Shown: positions 45,819-54,548 of the stretch, piece by piece
How positions within the stretch are numbered: the first letter of the stretch is position 1
Layout: every line of letters starts with the position of its first letter
NCBI RefSeq assembly: GCF_018614035.1
Contig: NZ_JAGGPA010000015.1
Coordinates: forward strand, 62,001-126,000
Direction of reading: 5' to 3'
DNA length: 64,000 nt
Source: Streptomyces sp. ISL-96
GTDB taxonomy: Bacteria > Actinomycetota > Actinomycetes > Streptomycetales > Streptomycetaceae
The notes under the pieces: generated by a model
What the model saw: the letters and a program-made list of their open reading frames with translations, nothing else
Databases searched by the model: none
What the model was told of the DNA's origin: nothing
Position numbers and translations under genes: made by a program

Positions 45819-47114
45819 CTACGCGGACTTCTCGTGGCGGCCGTCGTTCTTGATGATCCTCGGCTCGCGCGGAACCAGGGTCGGGTTGACGTTGTTGCGG
45901 ACCACGTCCGGCGTGATGACGACGCGGGCCACGTCCTTGCGGGACGGGACCTCGTACATCACCGACATCAGGACCTCCTCCATGATCGCGCGCAGGCCGC
46001 GCGCGCCCGTCTGGCGGAGGATCGCCTGGTCCGCGATCGCTTCCAGCGCCTCGCGCTCGAACTCCAGCTCCACGCCGTCGAGTTCAAAGAGCCGCTCGTA
46101 CTGCTTGACCAGCGCGTTGCGCGGCTCGACCAGGATCTGGAGGAGCGCCTCGCGGTCAAGGTTGTGGACGGAGGTGAGGACGGGCAGGCGGCCGATGAAC
46201 TCGGGGATCATCCCGAACTTCACCAGGTCCTCCGGCATGACCTCCTGGAACTGGTCGCTCGCCTCGATCTCCCGCTTGGAGCGGATCGTCGCGCCGAAGC
46301 CGATGCCTTTCGCGCCCGCACGCGACTCGATGATCTTCTCAAGGCCGGCGAACGCGCCACCCACGATGAAGAGCACGTTCGTCGTGTCGATCTGGATGAA
46401 CTCCTGGTGCGGGTGCTTCCGGCCGCCCTGCGGCGGGACCGACGCCGTCGTGCCCTCAAGGATCTTGAGGAGGGCCTGCTGTACGCCTTCGCCCGATACG
46501 TCGCGCGTGATCGACGGGTTCTCGCTCTTGCGGGCGACCTTGTCGATCTCGTCGATGTAGATGATCCCGGTCTCGGCCTTCTTGACGTCGTAGTCGGCCG
46601 CCTGGATCAGCTTCAGGAGGATGTTCTCGACGTCCTCGCCGACATACCCGGCCTCCGTCAGCGCCGTCGCGTCCGCGATCGCGAACGGGACGTTCAGCAT
46701 GCGGGCGAGGGTCTGCGCGAGGAGCGTCTTGCCTGAGCCGGTGGGGCCCAGCAGGAGGATGTTGGACTTGGCGAGTTCGATCGCGTCGTCACGGCCCGAG
46801 CCGCTGCCCGCGTTCTCGCCGGCCTGCACGCGCTTGTAGTGGTTGTAGACCGCCACCGAGAGCGCCTTCTTGGCGGGCTCCTGGCCGACTACGTACCCCT
46901 CGAGGAATTCGTAGATCTCCCGCGGCTTGGGGAGTTCCTCCCACCGCACCTCGGAGGTCTCTGCGAGCTCCTCCTCGATGATCTCGTTGCAGAGGTCGAT
47001 GCACTCGTCGCAGATGTACACACCGGGACCTGCGATGAGCTTCTTCACCTGCTTCTGGCTCTTGCCACAGAACGAGCACTTGAGCAGGTCGCCGCCATCA
47101 CCGATGCGTGCCAC
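45819..47114 (-). CDS. clpX: ATP-dependent Clp protease unfoldase ClpX
   Basis: 431 residues. Zinc-binding domain [10 protein letters not shown] with CDECIDLC, Walker [16 protein letters not shown] (about 124), pore and Walker B region [13 protein letters not shown], the ClpP-docking IGF loop (KGIGFGATI), and [13 protein letters not shown] (sensor 2 Arg). ClpX unfolds tagged substrates and feeds the ClpP1P2 chamber encoded upstream. GTG at 47114. Confidence 0.97.
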   Translation of the reverse strand: MARIGDGGDLLKCSFCGKSQKQVKKLIAGPGVYICDECIDLCNEIIEEELAETSEVRWEELPKPREIYEFLEGYVVGQEPAKKALSVAVYNHYKRVQAGENAGSGSGRDDAIELAKSNILLLGPTGSGKTLLAQTLARMLNVPFAIADATALTEAGYVGEDVENILLKLIQAADYDVKKAETGIIYIDEIDKVARKSENPSITRDVSGEGVQQALLKILEGTTASVPPQGGRKHPHQEFIQIDTTNVLFIVGGAFAGLEKIIESRAGAKGIGFGATIRSKREIEASDQFQEVMPEDLVKFGMIPEFIGRLPVLTSVHNLDREALLQILVEPRNALVKQYERLFELDGVELEFEREALEAIADQAILRQTGARGLRAIMEEVLMSVMYEVPSRKDVARVVITPDVVRNNVNPTLVPREPRIIKNDGRHEKSA

Positions 47115-47207
47115 GAGGTGCTTCCCCTTCGCCTGGGAGACGCCACGTTCAGCGTCTCCTGGTGCCTCATATCCGACGGTACCTTGCCTGGCCCCCCGTT
47201 CGGGCCC

Positions 47208-47252
47208 CCCTCGGCACGGTTCACATTGATGTGCCCGACCGTGCCAAGGGGC
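47208..47252. terminator. Hairpin between clpP2 and clpX
   Basis: Arms CCCCTCGGCACGGT (47208-47221) and ACCGTGCCAAGGGG (47239-47252), 13 of 14 pairs, 17-base loop. Likely separates clpP1P2 transcription from clpX. Confidence 0.55.
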
Positions 47253-47265
47253 GGACTGCCACCCG

Positions 47266-47922
47266 TCAGGCGCCCACTGGGGCGTTCTTGCGGGTGGACA
47301 CGATCTGGTCGATCAGACCGTACGCAAGGGAGTCCTCGGCCGTGAGGATCTTGTCGCGCTCGATGTCGTCGCGGATCTTCTCGATCGGCGTCGTGGAGTG
47401 CTTCGCGAGCATCTCCTCCAGCTGCGAACGCATCCGGAGGATCTCCTGGGCCGCGATCTCCAGGTCGGAGAGCTGCTCACGGCCGGTCTGCGAGGACGGC
47501 TGGTGGATCAGCACACGCGCGTTGGGCAGTGCCATGCGCTTGCCCGGCGTACCGGCGGCGAGCAGCACGGCCGCGGCGGAGGCCGCCTGGCCCATGCAGA
47601 CCGTCTGGATGTCCGGCTTCACGAACTGCATCGTGTCGTAGATGGCCGTGAGGGCCGTGAACGAGCCGCCGGGGCTGTTGATGTAGATCGAGATGTCGCG
47701 GTCCGGGTCCATCGACTCCAGGCACAGCAGCTGCGCCATGACGTCGTTGGCGGAAGCGTCGTCGATCTGCACGCCGAGGAAGATCACGCGCTCCTCGAAG
47801 AGCTTCGCGTACGGGTCGTACTCGCGCACGCCCTGCGAGGTGCGCTCGACGAAGCGCGGCACGATGTAGCGGTTGTCCACCTGCGGGCCGGTGTAAAGGC
47901 CGCTCGCGGAGAAGTCGTTCAT
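47266..47922 (-). CDS. clpP2: ATP-dependent Clp protease proteolytic subunit ClpP2
   Basis: 218 residues from the ATG at 47922 ([14 protein letters not shown]), with an alternative ATG at 47937. Catalytic Ser in [14 protein letters not shown], His in VLIHQPSSQ, Asp in the [16 protein letters not shown] region. Sequence [19 protein letters not shown] places it with the second, ClpX-interacting, ClpP of actinobacteria. It follows clpP1 after 57 bases, forming the clpP1P2 operon. Confidence 0.95.
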   Translation of the reverse strand: MNDFSASGLYTGPQVDNRYIVPRFVERTSQGVREYDPYAKLFEERVIFLGVQIDDASANDVMAQLLCLESMDPDRDISIYINSPGGSFTALTAIYDTMQFVKPDIQTVCMGQAASAAAVLLAAGTPGKRMALPNARVLIHQPSSQTGREQLSDLEIAAQEILRMRSQLEEMLAKHSTTPIEKIRDDIERDKILTAEDSLAYGLIDQIVSTRKNAPVGA

Positions 47923-47979
47923 GTGGGTTTTCACCATCCTGGTGGCGTTCGGTGGGCTGGGGAGGCTCGGCTGCGGGGA

Positions 47980-48597
47980 TCAGGCCCCGGTACCGCCGCC
48001 GCCCGGAACGCCCGAGGCGGAGCTGATGATCTCGTCGATGAGGCCGTACTCCACGGCCTCTTCCGCCGAGTACCAGCGGTCGCGGTCACCGTCACGGATG
48101 ATCGTCTCGACGGTCTGGCCGGAGTGCCGGGCGGTGATCTCCGCCATGCGCTTCTTCGTACGCAGCAGCTGCTCCGCCTGGATCTTGATGTCCGAGGCGG
48201 TGCCGCCGAGGCCGGCCGACCCCTGGTGCATCAGGATGTCGGTGTTGGGGAGCGCGAAGCGCTTGCCCGCCGCGCCGCCGGTCAGCAGGAACTGGCCCAT
48301 GGAGGCCGCGAGACCCATGCCGATGGTGACGACGTCGTTCGGGATGTACTGCATGGTGTCGTAGACCGCCATGCCCGCCGTCACCGAGCCACCGGGGCTG
48401 TTGATGTAAAGGTAGATGTCCTTGTCCGGGTCTGCGGCAAGGAGGAGCAACTGCGCTGTGATCTTGTTGGCGATGTCATCGTCGACCTGCTGGCCGAGGA
48501 AGATGATCCGCTCGCCGAGCAGCCGGTTGTAGACCTGGTCGCCGAGGCCTCCACCGAAGGACGGCTCACCCGCGGCGTACGGCATCAGATTCGTCAC
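47980..48597 (-). CDS. clpP1: ATP-dependent Clp protease proteolytic subunit ClpP1
   Basis: 205 residues from GTG 48597. Catalytic Ser in [15 protein letters not shown], His in ILMHQGSAG, Asp in [13 protein letters not shown]. Hydrophobic-groove and handle residues are normal; the C-terminus has a Gly-rich tail (VPGGGGTGA). In Streptomyces ClpP1P2 is needed for normal growth and is induced by ClgR; a ClgR-like site lies about 135 bases upstream. Confidence 0.95.
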   Translation of the reverse strand: MTNLMPYAAGEPSFGGGLGDQVYNRLLGERIIFLGQQVDDDIANKITAQLLLLAADPDKDIYLYINSPGGSVTAGMAVYDTMQYIPNDVVTIGMGLAASMGQFLLTGGAAGKRFALPNTDILMHQGSAGLGGTASDIKIQAEQLLRTKKRMAEITARHSGQTVETIIRDGDRDRWYSAEEAVEYGLIDEIISSASGVPGGGGTGA

Positions 48598-48727
48598 GTT
48601 TACACCTGCTCGTCTCTGACGGCTTCGGCCGTCTCAGCGTCTTCGTACTGGAGGGCGGGGACTCCCCACTCTCCTCTTCATGGACCCTAACGCGCAGGTA
48701 GGACAACGCCATCCCGCTTCCCGAACT

Positions 48728-48745
48728 GTTCGCTGGGAGCGCAAG
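48728..48745. promoter_or_regulatory. Candidate ClgR operator upstream of clpP1
   Basis: GTTCGCTGGGAGCGCAAG contains CGCT-NNN-AGCG, the core of the ClgR box known upstream of clp genes in actinobacteria. It is correctly placed before clpP1, in the region between clpP1 and the tig terminator. Confidence 0.5.
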
Positions 48746-48771
48746 GTACGGGGCCCGCACCGACGTACGAC

Positions 48772-48806
48772 GACGGGCCCGGACGCGTGATGCGTCCGGG
48801 CCCGTC
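48772..48806. terminator. Terminator of tig
   Basis: Perfect 15-base arms (48772-48786, 48792-48806; GACGGGCCCGGACGC), five-base loop, 37 bases after the tig stop codon. Confidence 0.9.
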
Positions 48807-48843
48807 CCCGCGGATCAGATCAGATCGGATCGACGATCGAAGC

Positions 48844-50256
48844 TCAGGCCTCGGTCGTCTTCTCCCCGGCCTTGTCGTCAGCCTTGTCGTCAGCGTTGGT
48901 CTCGGACTCGGCGGAAGCCTCAGCAGCCTCGGCCGCCTCGTCTTCCTCGTCCTCGAGCTCGACAGCGTCACCGTTGGTGTCGGTGACCTTGGCGGCCTCG
49001 ACGACAACAGCGAGCGCCTTGCCGCGGGCGACCTCGCCGACGAGCATCGGCACCTGGCCACCCTCGACGACGGCCTGGGCGAACTGGTCGGGGCTCATGC
49101 CGGAGGACTGCGCGCGCCGCATGAGGTGCTCGGTGAGCTCCTCCTGGTTGACGTTCAGCTTCTCCTTGTTGACGAGCTCGTCCAGGACGAACTGCGTCTT
49201 GATGCCCTTGACCGCCTGCTCGCGCAGCTCGGCGTCGAACTCCTCGGCCGTCTTGCCCTGGATCTCGAGGTACTTCTCGATGTCCAGGCCCATCTGGGCG
49301 AGCTGGTGGTTCTCCAGGTTGTGCTTGCGGGTCCTGATCTCGTCCTCGAGCAGCTTCTCGGGGATCGGGACCTCGACCAGCTCCAGCAGCTTCTCCAGGA
49401 CGCGCTCCTGGGCCTGCGTGGCCTGCTCGTACTGCTTCATGTTCTCGAGGCGCTTGCGGCTGTCGGCCTTGAGCTCGTCAAGAGTGTCGAACTCGCTGGC
49501 CATCTGCGCGAAGTCGTCGTCCAGCTCGGGCAGCTCGCGGGCGGCGACCTGGGTGACCTTGACGGTGACCTCGGCCTCCTTGCCCTCGGCGCTGCCGCCC
49601 TTGAGCGAGGAGGTGAAGGTGGCCTCGCCACCGGCCTCCAGGCCGGTCACGGCCTCGTCGATGCCTTCGAGGAGCTCGCCGGAACCGATGGTGTACGAGA
49701 CACCCTCGGCGACGCCGTCCTCAAGGACCTCGCCGTCGACCTTGGCCTCGAGGTCGATCGTCACGACGTCGCCCTCGGCGGCGGGGCGCTCGACCGGGTT
49801 CGTGGAGGCGAAGCGCGCGCGCAGCTCCTCCACGGCCTTGTCGACGTCCTCGTCGGTGACCTCGACCGCGTCGACCTCGACCTCGATGCCGGAGTAGTCC
49901 GGGATCTCGATCGTCGGGCGGATGTCGACCTCGGCGGTGAAGGAGAGCAGTTCGCCGTCCTTCAGCTCGGTGATGTCGACCTCGGGCTGACCGAGGACAT
50001 TCAGTTCACCCTCGTTGACAGCCTCGGTGTAGAACTTCGGGAGGGCGTCGTTGACGGCCTCCTCCAGCACAGCACCACGGCCGAACCGCTGGTCGATGAC
50101 TCGGTTCGGGATCTTGCCCTTACGGAAGCCCTTCACCGTGACCTGCTGGTTGATCTTCTTGTACGCCGCGTCGAGGCTGTCCTTGAGCTCCTCGAAGGGC
50201 ACCTCAATGCTGAGCCGAACCCGGGTCGGGTTCAGGGTCTCCACGGCGCTCTTCAC
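48844..50256 (-). CDS. tig: Trigger factor chaperone
   Basis: 470 residues. Ribosome-binding signature [10 protein letters not shown] (about 45), a central FKBP-type PPIase domain ([16 protein letters not shown], to about 245) and a helical C-terminal chaperone region; the last 40 residues are acidic Glu/Ala. It binds nascent chains at the exit tunnel. GTG at 50256 with AAGGAG eight bases before it. A TACTAT hexamer on the minus strand (50366-50361) may be its promoter -10. Same-strand neighbour of clpP1P2-clpX, but separated by a strong terminator. Confidence 0.96.
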   Translation of the reverse strand: MKSAVETLNPTRVRLSIEVPFEELKDSLDAAYKKINQQVTVKGFRKGKIPNRVIDQRFGRGAVLEEAVNDALPKFYTEAVNEGELNVLGQPEVDITELKDGELLSFTAEVDIRPTIEIPDYSGIEVEVDAVEVTDEDVDKAVEELRARFASTNPVERPAAEGDVVTIDLEAKVDGEVLEDGVAEGVSYTIGSGELLEGIDEAVTGLEAGGEATFTSSLKGGSAEGKEAEVTVKVTQVAARELPELDDDFAQMASEFDTLDELKADSRKRLENMKQYEQATQAQERVLEKLLELVEVPIPEKLLEDEIRTRKHNLENHQLAQMGLDIEKYLEIQGKTAEEFDAELREQAVKGIKTQFVLDELVNKEKLNVNQEELTEHLMRRAQSSGMSPDQFAQAVVEGGQVPMLVGEVARGKALAVVVEAAKVTDTNGDAVELEDEEDEAAEAAEASAESETNADDKADDKAGEKTTEA

Positions 50257-50466
50257 GGTTCGGTCTCCTTGGGGGCTGACTTCTGGGGTGCTGCTGGGCC
50301 GCGCGGGTGGCGGCTTCGCCGATCGAGCCCGGCACATCAGACACACGGGCACGAGTTTGCATAGTAACGGCAAGCAGGAAGACTCCCACAATGCGATCTT
50401 GGTCGGGATCGCACGGGATCGCGCTTCTGGTGACGCCGATGGCGGTGCTGATGATGCTGGTGATGG

Positions 50467-50540
50467 TCGGGGTGGCCGGATTCGAACCGACGACCTTCCG
50501 CTCCCAAAGCGGACGCGCTACCAAGCTGCGCCACACCCCG
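50467..50540 (-). tRNA. tRNA-Pro (anticodon TGG)
   Basis: 74 bases. Acceptor CGGGGTG/CACCCCG with discriminator A, D arm GCGCAGCTTGGTAGCGC, anticodon loop CTTTGGGA flanked by CCGCT/AGCGG, T loop GGTTCGAATCC. CCA is not encoded. Confidence 0.95.
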
Positions 50541-50678
50541 TCGGTGCGACACGTAGGGTACATGCCCGCGGACAGTACGGCCGCCGGTTTACCAGGGGCC
50601 GGTCCGGTGTGCACCGACGGCCGGGAACCCGCTACGATGCTCTTCGTGCCGCGGTCACGTGACCGGCGGTGCGTATGT

Positions 50679-50749
50679 GCGGGCGTAGCTCAATGGTAGA
50701 GCCCTAGTCTTCCAAACTAGCTACGCGGGTTCGATTCCCGTCGCCCGCT
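50679..50749 (+). tRNA. tRNA-Gly (anticodon TCC)
   Basis: 71 bases, followed by encoded CCA at 50750-50752. Acceptor GCGGGCG/CGCCCGC with discriminator T, D arm AGCTCAATGGTAGAGC, anticodon stem-loop CTAGTCTTCCAAACTAG, T arm GGGTTCGATTCCC. Confidence 0.96.
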
Positions 50750-50759
50750 CCACAGCTTC

Positions 50760-50794
50760 CGGCCCGGCTCGGTGATACGTCACCGGTCGGGCCG
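50760..50794 (+). terminator. Terminator after tRNA-Gly
   Basis: Outer arms CGGCCCG/CGGGCCG and inner CGGTGA/TCACCG with a small internal loop, starting 8 bases after the encoded CCA. Confidence 0.7.
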
Positions 50795-50818
50795 ACGGCA
50801 TTTCGTACGGCCGCTCCC

Positions 50819-51022
50819 TCAGAAGCTGATCCGGTTGATGGTGTCCGCCAGTGAATTCAGAAAACGATTGATCGACGGCGCCATGCCGGTGGACGCGAGG
50901 AAGAAGCCGAAGAGCACGGCCACCACCGCCGGCCCCGCCTTGATCGAACCCCCGCGGATCAACACCACCAGGATGATCGCCAACAGAAGCACCACTGACA
51001 GTGAAATGGCCACACTGATCAC
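50819..51022 (-). CDS. Small conserved membrane protein
   Basis: 67 residues from GTG 51022 (a second GTG at 51013 is also possible). Two hydrophobic helices (VAISLSVVLLLAIILVVLI and AGPAVVAVLFGFFLASTGM) joined by a short basic turn, ending SINRFLNSLADTINRISF. I recognise it as a conserved Streptomyces protein of unknown function, of a size suggesting a regulatory or ion-channel subunit, but nothing proves this. AAGGG lies directly upstream. Confidence 0.72.
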   Translation of the reverse strand: MISVAISLSVVLLLAIILVVLIRGGSIKAGPAVVAVLFGFFLASTGMAPSINRFLNSLADTINRISF

Positions 51023-51541
51023 ACCCTTGGTCGGTCCGCCTTGCCGGCCCGGGAGCGCACGGCCCAGCGCACGGCCCAGCACACTCCCGCAGACACCATC
51101 GTGCCACCAACTCACCACTGGTGGCTGCGGGGTGACGGAACGTTGGTGACCGCTTCGCGCCGCCGGGAGATCCGGCGCACACCCCGGGGCGCGGGCGGCG
51201 CACATACTCGCCGCCAAATTGGAGTGCCCTGCGCCGGAGTTAATAGGCATGATCGTTTCGCTATCCACACATCTCGTTCGCAGGAAATTCGAATTGCGCG
51301 GACGACCACATGCCGACGGTCGACAAAGTCGTAATGAACGGGACATATCACCAGAGTCACCCGCTGACGGTATGCACCATTTAATCGTGATGAGTTACCC
51401 CATACGGGGGTGAAAATGTGAGCTGCGCCATAAAGACCCATGGCTATGTCGACTTCTCTACCCACGGGGTACTCACACGAATAGCAGAGAGCCGAGAACG
51501 AGGTTTTACGGAATCCGTCCGGCGGCGCTAGGGTGCCTCAG
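51023..51541. other. 519-base intergenic region with a low-GC half
   Basis: No convincing gene. The first 200 bases are ordinary high-GC sequence. From about 51235 to 51510 it is clearly poorer in GC, with runs such as GAAATTCGAATTG (palindrome AATTCGAATT at about 51285-51294) and several TTAAT/CATAA-like stretches. Probably promoter sequence for the divergent small membrane protein and the acyltransferase. Confidence 0.45.
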
Positions 51542-52798
51542 ATGTTTCACGCTCCGCACGGATATCAGAGGGCCCCGCTCCCCCCGGCCCGGGAGCAGGA
51601 GCCCCAAACACCCCTTGCACGGACCGCCGCGACCCCCACCCCCCGGTCCGGGGCCGAAGCAGTCCCCACGCCCGCCCCGCTCGGCAATACCGCCACCCCC
51701 GTCCCCGCCCCCGCCCCCGCCCCGAAGCAGCGCGACGCGTTCTTCGACAACGCCAAGTACCTGGCGATCGTCTTCGTGGCGATGGCGCACATGTGGGAGC
51801 CCGTGATGGACGGCAGCCGCGCCACCCGCGCGCTGTACATGGTCGTCTACAGCTTCCACATGCCGGCGTTCATCATCATCTCCGGCTACTTCTCACGCGG
51901 CTTCGACATGAGCCGCAAGAAGATCCAGCGCCTGATCACGGGCGTCGCCGTACCGTATGTGATCTTTGAAACCGCTTATACCCTCTTCAAACGGTGGGCC
52001 GACGATCCCGGCCAGTCCATCAGCCTGCTCGATCCCTGGTACCTGACCTGGTTCCTGATCGCCCTGTTCGTCTGGCGGCTGACCACCCCGCTCTGGCAGT
52101 CGCTCCGTCATCCCCTGCCGGTGGCACTCGGCATCGCCGTACTCGCCTGCGTGACCCCCAACATCGGGGACGACCTCAACCTCCAGCGCGTGCTGCAGTT
52201 CCTGCCGTACTTCGTGCTGGGTCTGCTGCTGAAGCCGGAGCACTTCCAGATGGTGCGGCGGCGCGAGGTCCGGCTGCTGGCCCTTCCCGTCGTGCTCTGC
52301 ACCCTGGTCTTCGCGTACTGGGCCGCCCCCCGCCTCGGGCTCGGGTGGTTCTACCACAGCAGCGCCTCACAGCAGATCGGCGCTCCCTGGTGGGCCGGGG
52401 TCGTCATGACCTTCGCGCTCTTCGGATGCTCGCTCGTCCTGACGGCCTGCTTCCTGGCCTGGGTACCGGGCCGCACGATGTGGTTCACGGTGCTGGGCGC
52501 CGGCACCCTCGGCGGCTACCTCCTGCACGGCTTCCTGGTGAAGGGTGCGGCCTACGCGGACCTGTTCGAGACGTACCCCTGGCTCTCCACTCCGCTCGGC
52601 GAGATTTTCGTGACCGTCGCGATCGCCGTCGCGGTCACGCTGCTCTGCACGCCGTTCGTACGGCGGATCTTCCGCTGGGCGATGGAGCCCGAGATGAAGT
52701 GGGCCTTCCGCCGCGATCCGGTCGAGAACGCCCGGCAGCGGGAGCGCCGTTTCGCGGGCAAGGTGATCAAGGCGGGCCCGGCGGGCAAGGCCTCCTAG
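51542..52798 (+). CDS. Acyltransferase family membrane protein (Acyl_transf_3)
   Basis: About 418 residues. After a Pro/Ala-rich cytoplasmic N-terminus the core begins with QRDAFFDNAKYLAIVFVAMA and SFHMPAFIIISGYFSRGF, as in the acyltransferase-3 family that O-acetylates polysaccharides. About ten membrane helices follow. The active-site His is in VAMAHMWE; HMPAF is the second conserved patch. The C-terminus is a basic tail. ATG 51542 and GTG 51533 are both possible; neither has a strong ribosome binding site. Its stop overlaps that of the convergent HD gene by four bases. Substrate unknown, possibly a wall polymer sugar. Confidence 0.85.
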   Translation: MFHAPHGYQRAPLPPAREQEPQTPLARTAATPTPRSGAEAVPTPAPLGNTATPVPAPAPAPKQRDAFFDNAKYLAIVFVAMAHMWEPVMDGSRATRALYMVVYSFHMPAFIIISGYFSRGFDMSRKKIQRLITGVAVPYVIFETAYTLFKRWADDPGQSISLLDPWYLTWFLIALFVWRLTTPLWQSLRHPLPVALGIAVLACVTPNIGDDLNLQRVLQFLPYFVLGLLLKPEHFQMVRRREVRLLALPVVLCTLVFAYWAAPRLGLGWFYHSSASQQIGAPWWAGVVMTFALFGCSLVLTACFLAWVPGRTMWFTVLGAGTLGGYLLHGFLVKGAAYADLFETYPWLSTPLGEIFVTVAIAVAVTLLCTPFVRRIFRWAMEPEMKWAFRRDPVENARQRERRFAGKVIKAGPAGKAS

Positions 52799-53262
52799 GA
52801 GGCAGCAGTTCCGGGCCCGGGTTCCAGTCCCAGGAGACGGTGTACCTCCGCGTATTTGAGCGTGAGACGGACCCTGGTCGCCTCGTCGAGTACGGCGAGA
52901 CGGCCGGGGTCCGCGTTGTGTGCGAGGTCCGCCTCCTTGACCAGGCGCGCGCCGGGCGTCGCGAGGATGCGCCGGGTGTACGCGCGAAGGTCCTCCCCCG
53001 GGCGCTTGGTCACCGCGAGGACCATGTCCTTCGTGGACTGCGGCAGTTCGGCCGCCGCCAGCCACTCCGCCGACAGGGCGCCGTCCTCCACCGAGTCGTG
53101 CAGCCAGGCCGCGGCGATCTGCTCTTCGCTGCCGCCCCGCGCGCGTACGCCCTCGGCGACTGCGGACAGGTGCTCGGCGTACGGCCGCCCGGCCTTGTCG
53201 GTCTGCGCGGCGTGCGCGGCGCGGGCGATCTCTTCTACCTCGGCAAGAGTCAGGTTCGGCAT
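52795..53262 (-). CDS. HD domain phosphohydrolase-like protein
   Basis: 155 residues: His in YAEHLSAV (about 31), HD pair in AWLHDSVEDG (about 54), and a late Asp-containing VKEADLAHNADPGRL segment complete an HD metal site. Small stand-alone HD proteins of this kind resemble the hydrolase domain of RelA/SpoT (ppGpp hydrolase, MESH1 type); I infer a nucleotide phosphohydrolase. ATG at 53262. Confidence 0.82.
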   Translation of the reverse strand: MPNLTLAEVEEIARAAHAAQTDKAGRPYAEHLSAVAEGVRARGGSEEQIAAAWLHDSVEDGALSAEWLAAAELPQSTKDMVLAVTKRPGEDLRAYTRRILATPGARLVKEADLAHNADPGRLAVLDEATRVRLTLKYAEVHRLLGLEPGPGTAAS

Positions 53263-53296
53263 GGTCCCGACTCTACGGACGCCTTCCCCTTCCCGG

Positions 53297-54442
53297 TTAC
53301 GCGTCGTGGCAGATCAGGAGAAGGGCGCGGTCGTCGTTGACGTCCTTCGCCACCGCTTCGATCAGGTGCCACGCCGCGCCCTCGAAACCGCAGGCGACGT
53401 AGCGGTCGGCTTCGCCCGTCAGGCGGTCGATTCCTTCCGCGATGTCCCGGCCCGACGCCTCCACCAGGCCGTCCGTGAACAGCATCAGTACGTCGCCGGG
53501 CGCCAGGGAACCCTTGCAGGAGTCGAACTGGGCGCCGTCGTACACGCCGAGCAGCGGGCCCTCGCCGGACTTCTCCTCCCAGCGGCCGCTTCCCGCGTGG
53601 AGCTGGAGCGCGGGGAGGTGGCCTGCCGACAGGAGCTCGTAGTCCCCGGAATCCAGGTCCAGGACCAGGTGGATGGAGGTCGCGAAGCCCTCCTCCCAGT
53701 CCTGGCGCAGGAGGTAGCCGTTGGCGGCGGGGAGGAAGCCGTGCGGCGGGAGGGAGCCCAGGAGGCCGCCGAACGCGCCGGAGAGGAGGAGTGCGCGGGA
53801 CGCCGCGTCCATGCCCTTGCCGGATACGTCGGTGAGGACCACTTCGAGGGTGCGACCGCCGTTCGTGCGGGCCGCGACCACGAAGTCGCCCGAGAAGGAC
53901 TGGCCGCCGGCCGGGCGGAGTGCCATTTCGCTGTGCCAGTGCGTCGGGAGGCGGGGCAGGGCGCTTTGTACCCGGATGCGTTCGCGCAGGTCGAAGAGCA
54001 TCGTGCCGCCGCGTCGCCAGGGCACGCCGACCCTGGCCCGGAACTGGGCGATGATCAGGCCGAAGAAGCCGCAGGCGGCGACCGTGAGCACCGTGCCGGG
54101 CGTGACCGTGGCCGGGCCCTGCGTGTACGGGCCGAGCACGATCGACTCGACGATCAGTCCGGTCGCGGCCGCGGCGTACAGCCCGAGCAGGCTGGCCGGG
54201 CGCAGCAGCAGGCCGCCGGCCACGATCGGCAGGACCAGCATGGCCGGCGCGCACCAGACCGGTGAGGCGATCGTGCCGCCGACGATCGCCGGGATCGTCA
54301 GCATCAGGCCCGCGAGGGCGATCCAGTCCGAGCCGTCGCCCCGGAAGTAGTCGACGCCGGATTTGCGCAGCGCGATACGGGCCCGGTACGCCGACTTGCG
54401 CGTCCGTGCCGAGAGCGATTCGGTTCCCACTCCTGCTGCCAT
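53297..54442 (-). CDS. SpoIIE-type PP2C serine/threonine phosphatase, membrane bound
   Basis: 381 residues. Four membrane helices in the N-terminal 140 residues (WIALAGLMLTIPAIVGG, APAMLVLPIVAGGLLL, LLGLYAAAATGLIVES, VLTVAACGFFGLIIAQF), then a SpoIIE/RsbU domain: SGDFVVAARTNGGRTLEVVLTD, DVSGKGMDAA (metal Asp), LLSAGHLPALQL, DVLMLFTDGLVEA and NDDRALLLICHDA. Such enzymes dephosphorylate anti-sigma-antagonists in sigma-factor switching. No PAS or response-regulator domain, so input is presumably through the membrane part. Streptomyces carry dozens of these; the target is unknown. Confidence 0.9.
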   Translation of the reverse strand: MAAGVGTESLSARTRKSAYRARIALRKSGVDYFRGDGSDWIALAGLMLTIPAIVGGTIASPVWCAPAMLVLPIVAGGLLLRPASLLGLYAAAATGLIVESIVLGPYTQGPATVTPGTVLTVAACGFFGLIIAQFRARVGVPWRRGGTMLFDLRERIRVQSALPRLPTHWHSEMALRPAGGQSFSGDFVVAARTNGGRTLEVVLTDVSGKGMDAASRALLLSGAFGGLLGSLPPHGFLPAANGYLLRQDWEEGFATSIHLVLDLDSGDYELLSAGHLPALQLHAGSGRWEEKSGEGPLLGVYDGAQFDSCKGSLAPGDVLMLFTDGLVEASGRDIAEGIDRLTGEADRYVACGFEGAAWHLIEAVAKDVNDDRALLLICHDA

Positions 54443-54548
54443 TGCGGTGGACCCTATCTATCCTCGGCCGTGCTCCGCAGGGGGACCCCTGTGACATTGT
54501 GTTCGAAATCGGGTCGCCCTAATGCCGGAGGCCTGGTAGGCATGGCAT

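Noticed and set aside
51112-51465. Small minus-strand frame in the 51.0-51.5 kb gap, and a plus-strand one at 51219
   Set aside because: No ribosome binding site, no motif, codon use not Streptomyces-like.
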